From Devosia sp. (GTDB lineage Bacteria > Pseudomonadota > Alphaproteobacteria > Rhizobiales > Devosiaceae), in assembly GCA_016793415.1 (NCBI GenBank), contig JAEUMC010000029.1, forward strand, positions 1-10,141: a stretch of DNA of 10,141 nt, read 5' to 3'. How positions within the stretch are numbered: the stretch's first letter is position 1; each line of letters begins with the position of its first letter. This document shows, in pieces, positions 6,421 to 10,141 of the stretch. Below the pieces are notes generated by a model. That model did no database searches and was not told the DNA's origin. It was given only the letters and a program-made list of their open reading frames with translations. A program made the position numbers and the translations under genes.

Positions 6421-7361
6421 AGCGTGGATCGGTAGAGCCGCCTGAGGCCCTCGGCGTCGACCCCCGTGCCGATGAGGTGTTCCGGACGGCCGTCCCAGGC
6501 GGTTGGCGGAAATCCGGTATCGGCCGGCTTCTGGATGGTCTGGCCGAAGGCGATGCCCTCGGTGACCACCCGGATGGCGCCGCGACGGGTTTCGAACAGC
6601 TGCGGATCGAGCAGGTAGGCGACCGCGGAGCTGTCGTGCACATAGATGCTGTCGACGCCGCCCTTGAGGTGAAAATCCTCGTAGAAGCGGGAGATGTCCC
6701 AGATGAAGCGGCCGGCGTCGCCCGCCTCGTTGGCGAGGGCGCGAAGGAACGGCGTCGGCATTCGCGTCTTCTGCGTGACGTCGAGCCCGATCATGGTCAG
6801 GGGCCAGCTCGCGCCGGTCACTTCGTCGGCCGCCAGGGGATCGCCCCAGATATTGGCCTCGGCGGCCGGCGTTACGTTGCCGAGCACGCCATTGATGCCG
6901 AACGCCCCGCCCATGATCACCACCTGCTTCACGAGCCCGACGATACCGGGATTCTCGCGCAATGCCAGGGCAAGGTTGGTCATCCGGCCGACCGCCACGA
7001 TCTCCACTTCACCCGGATGGGCTCGGACCAGCTCGATGATCAGCCGGTGGGCGGGGCGCGGGTCGGGCGTACGGGCGATCTCGCTGGGTAGCGCGATGTC
7101 GCCCAGCCCGTTGCCGCCATGCACGAAGCTCGGCGGCGCACCGGCCTCCCCGACGAGCGGCGCGGCGGCCCCGCGGGCCACTGGAGCGGCGATGCCGAAG
7201 CGTTCGCAGAGGTAGAGCGCGTTGCGGGTCGTCGTTTCGATGCTGCCGTTGCCGAACGTGGTGGTGATGCCGATGAGCTCCACTTCGGGCGAAGCGTGTA
7301 GGAACAGCAGCGCCATCGCATCGTCGACCCCCGGGTCGGTGTCGAAGATCACTTTGTGCAT
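6402..7361 (-). CDS. Nucleoside hydrolase (inosine-uridine preferring family)
   Basis: Cytoplasmic N-ribohydrolase that splits a nucleoside into free base and ribose. The 319-residue length is typical. The N-terminal calcium-binding motif DTDPGVDDA is at 7-15 (D9 and D14 being the expected metal ligands). MTNLALAL at 127-134 supplies the conserved Thr128; AEANIWGDP at 167-175 matches the ribose-binding segment (E168, N170); and VHD at 241-243 matches the active-site His and the last metal Asp of characterised enzymes such as that of Crithidia. In the third element the usual GPLTN reads GRMTN, a modest departure. The start is supported by GAGGA nine bases upstream and by the DTDPG motif lying at the usual distance. 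It is separated from the upstream permease gene by two bases and ends the leftward operon, so it very likely acts on what the importer brings in. Base preference (purine or pyrimidine) is not predicted. Confidence 0.93.
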   Translation of the reverse strand: MHKVIFDTDPGVDDAMALLFLHASPEVELIGITTTFGNGSIETTTRNALYLCERFGIAAPVARGAAAPLVGEAGAPPSFVHGGNGLGDIALPSEIARTPDPRPAHRLIIELVRAHPGEVEIVAVGRMTNLALALRENPGIVGLVKQVVIMGGAFGINGVLGNVTPAAEANIWGDPLAADEVTGASWPLTMIGLDVTQKTRMPTPFLRALANEAGDAGRFIWDISRFYEDFHLKGGVDSIYVHDSSAVAYLLDPQLFETRRGAIRVVTEGIAFGQTIQKPADTGFPPTAWDGRPEHLIGTGVDAEGLRRLYRSTLQNAYR

Positions 7362-7363
7362 GG

Positions 7364-8260
7364 TCAGTCGTCCTCGTGACGTTTGCGGCGCTGGGCATGG
7401 ATCACCATGGCCAGCACGGGAACCAGATAGGGAATGGCTTGCAGCAGTTCGCTGGGCACGCCGAACCCCTGCACCGAGAGCGTCACCGCTTCGGTGGCGC
7501 CCAGCAGCAGTGCCGCTGCCAGCGTGCCCCAGGCATAGCCGAAGCCCATGACGTCGGCCGCCAGCGCGATGAAGCCGCGCCCGGCAGTCATGTTCTGCGA
7601 GAACCAGCTCACATAGCCCATCGACAGGAAGGCGCCGGCGGCGCCGGCGAACAGGCCGGAGATCAGCAGCGCCGTCACCTGCACGCGCAGCACCGGGATA
7701 CCGGTGGCCGCCGCCGCCTCGGGGTTCTCGCCGACCGCCCGCATCGCGAGGCCGAGCGGCGTGCGGGTGACCAGCAGCGCCACCAGCGGAACGGCGATGA
7801 GCGCCGCATAGGTCAGCACGTGATGACCCGACAGCAGGGTGCCGAGAACCGGGATAGCGTCGATGAACGGGATGTGGATGCCGGGCAGGGTGAGGCTGGC
7901 CAGCGAGCCCGAAATGCCCTTGTCGCCGGTGATTGCGAACAGCACGAGGGTGGTCCCGGCGAGCGCCGCCATGTTCAACGCGATGCCGGACAGGATCAGG
8001 TCGGCGCGCAGCAGGTGGATCGCTCCCGACAGCAGGGCCGCCAGCGCCGCGCCGCACAGCAGGGCCGCGACGAGGCCGAGCCAGGCGTCCTGGGTCAGCG
8101 CCGAGACGACGACACCCGCCAGCGCGCCCGCCAGCATCATGCCTTCGACGCCGATGTTCAGCACGCCCGCCCGCGAGGAAACGTGCACGCCCAGCCCGGC
8201 AAGGATGAGCGGGGTGGAAACGCGCAGGATGGCGGGCACGAGGCCGATCAGGTCGATCAT
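7364..8260 (-). CDS. ABC transporter permease, NupQ/YufQ-like (nucleoside or simple sugar)
   Basis: Second permease of the leftward importer, 298 residues, almost wholly hydrophobic with about eight or more membrane segments (BPD_transp_2 type, as in RbsC and the BmpA-linked nucleoside importers). Characteristic family strings are RAGVLNIGVEG at 30-40, the cytoplasmic coupling segment AVGENPEAAAATGI at 165-178, and AGRGFIALAADVMG at 216-229. A basic tail RRKRHEDD closes the protein. The start has AGGAG seven bases upstream and overlaps the stop of the preceding permease gene by four bases. The nucleoside assignment comes from the adjacent nucleoside hydrolase gene and the NupP/NupQ-like pairing; sugar or other nucleoside-like ligands remain possible for this family. 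Confidence 0.88.
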   Translation of the reverse strand: MIDLIGLVPAILRVSTPLILAGLGVHVSSRAGVLNIGVEGMMLAGALAGVVVSALTQDAWLGLVAALLCGAALAALLSGAIHLLRADLILSGIALNMAALAGTTLVLFAITGDKGISGSLASLTLPGIHIPFIDAIPVLGTLLSGHHVLTYAALIAVPLVALLVTRTPLGLAMRAVGENPEAAAATGIPVLRVQVTALLISGLFAGAAGAFLSMGYVSWFSQNMTAGRGFIALAADVMGFGYAWGTLAAALLLGATEAVTLSVQGFGVPSELLQAIPYLVPVLAMVIHAQRRKRHEDD

Positions 8261-9312
8261 TTGGCGGCTCCTGCGGGGCGCGCGCCAAAGGCCCGGAGCA
8301 GGCGCGGGTTGCGGGTCAGCGCCGCCGCGGTGACGGCGACCAGCAGCAGTGCCTGCATCAGGCCCACCGCCTCGTTGGGGATATCGTAATTGCGCGCGAC
8401 GAGGTCGCCGCCGATCTGCAGCCAGCCCAGGAACAGGGCCGCCGGGACGACCAGCCCCGGGTGATCGCGGGCAAGGATGGCGACGGTGACGCCGGTCCAG
8501 CCGTTACCGGGCAGCGCCTGCCAGGAGAAGCGCTGGTAGAGGCCCAGCATTTCGATGCCGCCGCCGAATGCGGCGATCAGCCCGCCGATGACCTGCGCCT
8601 TGAGCCCGATGCCCCGCACGTCGAGGCCGAGGTGGCCGGCGAAGCTGGGGTTGGCGCCGACGATGCGGCTTTCGAAGCCGCCGGCTGTGCGAAACAGATA
8701 GAGCGCCCCCAGGCCGCAGGCGAGCAGCGCCAGGATGGTGCCCAGGTGGATGCGGGTGCCTTCGACCAGCTGCACCAGCCTCGCCTCCGCCGGGATCTTG
8801 AACGACACCATGGCGCCGGCCGCCGGATCGCGCAGCAGCACGTTGAGCACGTAGAGGCCGATGAACAGGGCGGCGAAGTTCAGCATCAGCGAGGAGACGA
8901 GCTCGGAAGCGCCGTAGCGCGCCCGCAGCACCCCCGGCACCACGCACACCGACGAACCCGCTACCGCGCCGACCAGCAGCGACGCCGGCGCCAGCAGCGG
9001 CGGTGGCAAAGGCAGCAGCAGCGCCGCCGCAACGGTGCCGAGACCGCCGAGGAAGAACGCGCCCTCGACCCCCAGATTGAACATCCCAGCCCTGAGGATC
9101 AGCGCCACCGCCAGGCCGCAGAACATCGAGGGCGTCGCCAGTTCGATGATGTTGCCGACGTACCGCAGATTGCTGAACGGGCCGAACAGGAAGGTGCTGA
9201 CGACCCCGGCCGGATCGGCCTGGGTCATTGCCAGCGGCACCAGCACCAGGGCCACCACGGCCAGCACCACCACGGCGGTGAGTGCGGCTTCGGCCAAGGC
9301 GTTGCGGATCAT
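8257..9312 (-). CDS. ABC transporter permease, NupP/YufP-like (nucleoside or simple sugar)
   Basis: First permease of the leftward importer, 351 residues, BPD_transp_2 type with a long N-terminal hydrophobic segment at about 8-30 and roughly nine more. Family markers are RAGMFNLGVEG at 74-84, GASELVSSLMLN at 134-145 and the coupling segment GANPSFAGHLGL at 209-220. It is longer than its partner by an N-terminal extension, as is usual for the NupP-like subunit. The frame stays open upstream over the ATPase gene, but the ATG at 9312 is preferred: GGAGG lies seven bases upstream, it overlaps the ATPase stop as ATGA, and a transmembrane N-terminus follows. It should form a heterodimeric pore with the 7364-8260 product. 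Confidence 0.9.
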   Translation of the reverse strand: MIRNALAEAALTAVVVLAVVALVLVPLAMTQADPAGVVSTFLFGPFSNLRYVGNIIELATPSMFCGLAVALILRAGMFNLGVEGAFFLGGLGTVAAALLLPLPPPLLAPASLLVGAVAGSSVCVVPGVLRARYGASELVSSLMLNFAALFIGLYVLNVLLRDPAAGAMVSFKIPAEARLVQLVEGTRIHLGTILALLACGLGALYLFRTAGGFESRIVGANPSFAGHLGLDVRGIGLKAQVIGGLIAAFGGGIEMLGLYQRFSWQALPGNGWTGVTVAILARDHPGLVVPAALFLGWLQIGGDLVARNYDIPNEAVGLMQALLLVAVTAAALTRNPRLLRAFGARPAGAAK

Positions 9313-10141
9313 GTAGAAGCCTCCAGGCCCAGCATGTAGGGGCCGAGTTTCGCCGGCGTCAGATCGAGGCTGTTGGGGAAGCTGGCGACCAGGCGGCCGG
9401 CGTAGAGCACCGCGACCCGGCTCGAGAGGCGCAGCAGCTCGTCGAGGTCGGCGCTGAGCAGCAACACGGCGCAGCCTGAACGGGCCAGCGCGACGATCTG
9501 GTCCTGGATGAAATTGGCGGCCGCCACGTCGATGCCGCGGGTCGGCTGGTCGACCACCAGGAAGCGCGGATTGGTGCCGAACTCCCGGGCTGCGATGATT
9601 TTCTGGGCGTTGCCACCCGAGAGGGCGCCGAGCGGAGCGAGGGGGCCGGGACAACGGACGGCGAACGTCTCGATGATGGTTCGGGTCCGCTCGATCATGG
9701 CGCGCGGCCGGAGCAGCGGGCCGATGCGATAGCTGCGGTGTGCGCCGGCCAGCGCATTCTCGGTGAGGGTCAGGCGGCGCGAACCGCCTTCGCGGAAACG
9801 GTCGGCAGGCAGGTGGGCGAGGCCACGACGGCGCAGCGCGCCGGTGCGCTCGCCTGCCACCTCGGCGCCATCCCAGCTGATGCTGCCGGCATGCGGGCGG
9901 CGGGTTCCGGTGAGCAGCTTGACCATGCCGCGCTGGCCCGAGCCGTCGACGCCGGCGATTCCGAGGATCTCTCCGGGGCGGATCTCGAGGTCGATCGCCT
10001 CGAGCCGGTCGCTGGCGTCGCGGGCGCGCAGCGTCAGCCCGCGGACGACGATACGGGCAGCACTGTCGCACGGCGCCGGCCGCTCGATCGCACTGGTGGT
10101 CGCTGCCCCCATGACCAGTTGGGCGATTGCTTCGTCGGAGA
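9309..10141 (-). CDS. ABC transporter ATP-binding protein, C-terminal part (RbsA/NupO-like double ATPase)
   Basis: Partial gene: the frame is open to the right edge of the window, and the first visible residues (SDEAIAQLVMG) resemble the end of the first nucleotide-binding domain in double-domain ATPases. An internal ATG at 10110-10112 exists but is very unlikely to be the true start. The visible part is the linker and the second ATPase domain. Its Walker A is degenerate (GVDGSGQRGMVKLL, lacking GKT/S), the signature is LSGGNAQK, and Walker B reads FLVVDQPTRGID with Gln where the catalytic Glu would be. A weakened second site is normal in this family, where ATP hydrolysis mainly uses the first domain. 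It energises the two permeases encoded downstream. The binding protein (BmpA/PnrA-like expected) is not in the window. Confidence 0.88.
   Translation of the reverse strand, partial: SDEAIAQLVMGAATTSAIERPAPCDSAARIVVRGLTLRARDASDRLEAIDLEIRPGEILGIAGVDGSGQRGMVKLLTGTRRPHAGSISWDGAEVAGERTGALRRRGLAHLPADRFREGGSRRLTLTENALAGAHRSYRIGPLLRPRAMIERTRTIIETFAVRCPGPLAPLGALSGGNAQKIIAAREFGTNPRFLVVDQPTRGIDVAAANFIQDQIVALARSGCAVLLLSADLDELLRLSSRVAVLYAGRLVASFPNSLDLTPAKLGPYMLGLEAST

Noticed and set aside
7376..8389. Plus-strand frame of 337 codons opposite the NupQ-like permease gene
   Set aside because: The translation is dominated by Arg, Gln, His and Gly with no domain signal, while the minus strand encodes a clear membrane permease with coupled starts and good ribosome binding sites.
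9309..10112. A complete single-domain ATPase starting at 10112
   Set aside because: The frame remains open to the window edge with residues typical of the linker after a first ATPase domain, and the visible domain has the degenerate Walker A expected of a second domain, so the gene is partial rather than short.

Overview
The window looks like chromosomal DNA from a GC-rich alphaproteobacterium. By eye the base composition is roughly two thirds G+C, codon third positions are strongly G/C, and genes are packed with ATGA/GTGA stop-start overlaps. A member of the Hyphomicrobiales (for example a Devosia-like organism) would fit, but this is inferred from style and gene content; there is no rRNA or other marker in the window.

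There are two convergent transport-and-catabolism operons. The rightward one (positions 6-6326) encodes a complete CUT1-type sugar ABC importer: periplasmic binding protein, MalF-like and MalG-like permeases, and a MalK/UgpC-like ATPase. It is followed by the remnant of an SGNH/GDSL esterase gene, an MGH1/GH63-like (alpha/alpha)6-barrel glycosidase, and a PIG-L (LmbE-like) zinc deacetylase. The natural reading is uptake of an intact glycoside followed by cytoplasmic hydrolysis and deacylation; the exact substrate cannot be read from the sequence. Two strong tandem RNA hairpins lie between the binding-protein gene and the first permease gene.

The leftward operon (from beyond 10141 down to 6402) encodes, in transcription order, the 3' part of a double-domain RbsA/NupO-type ATPase, two permeases of the BmpA-associated nucleoside/simple-sugar ABC family, and a nucleoside hydrolase. 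This reads as a nucleoside uptake and ribose-salvage cassette whose binding protein is probably outside the window, beyond the right edge.

The two operons meet tail to tail across about 75 bases holding several hairpins, the best of which overlaps the stop codon of the nucleoside hydrolase gene. The window shows no tRNA, rRNA, CRISPR array, insertion sequence or phage gene. The most distinctive points are the eroded esterase between the ATPase and the glycosidase, the glycosidase plus PIG-L deacetylase pairing behind a sugar importer, and the tandem hairpins. No clearly new molecular system is evident.
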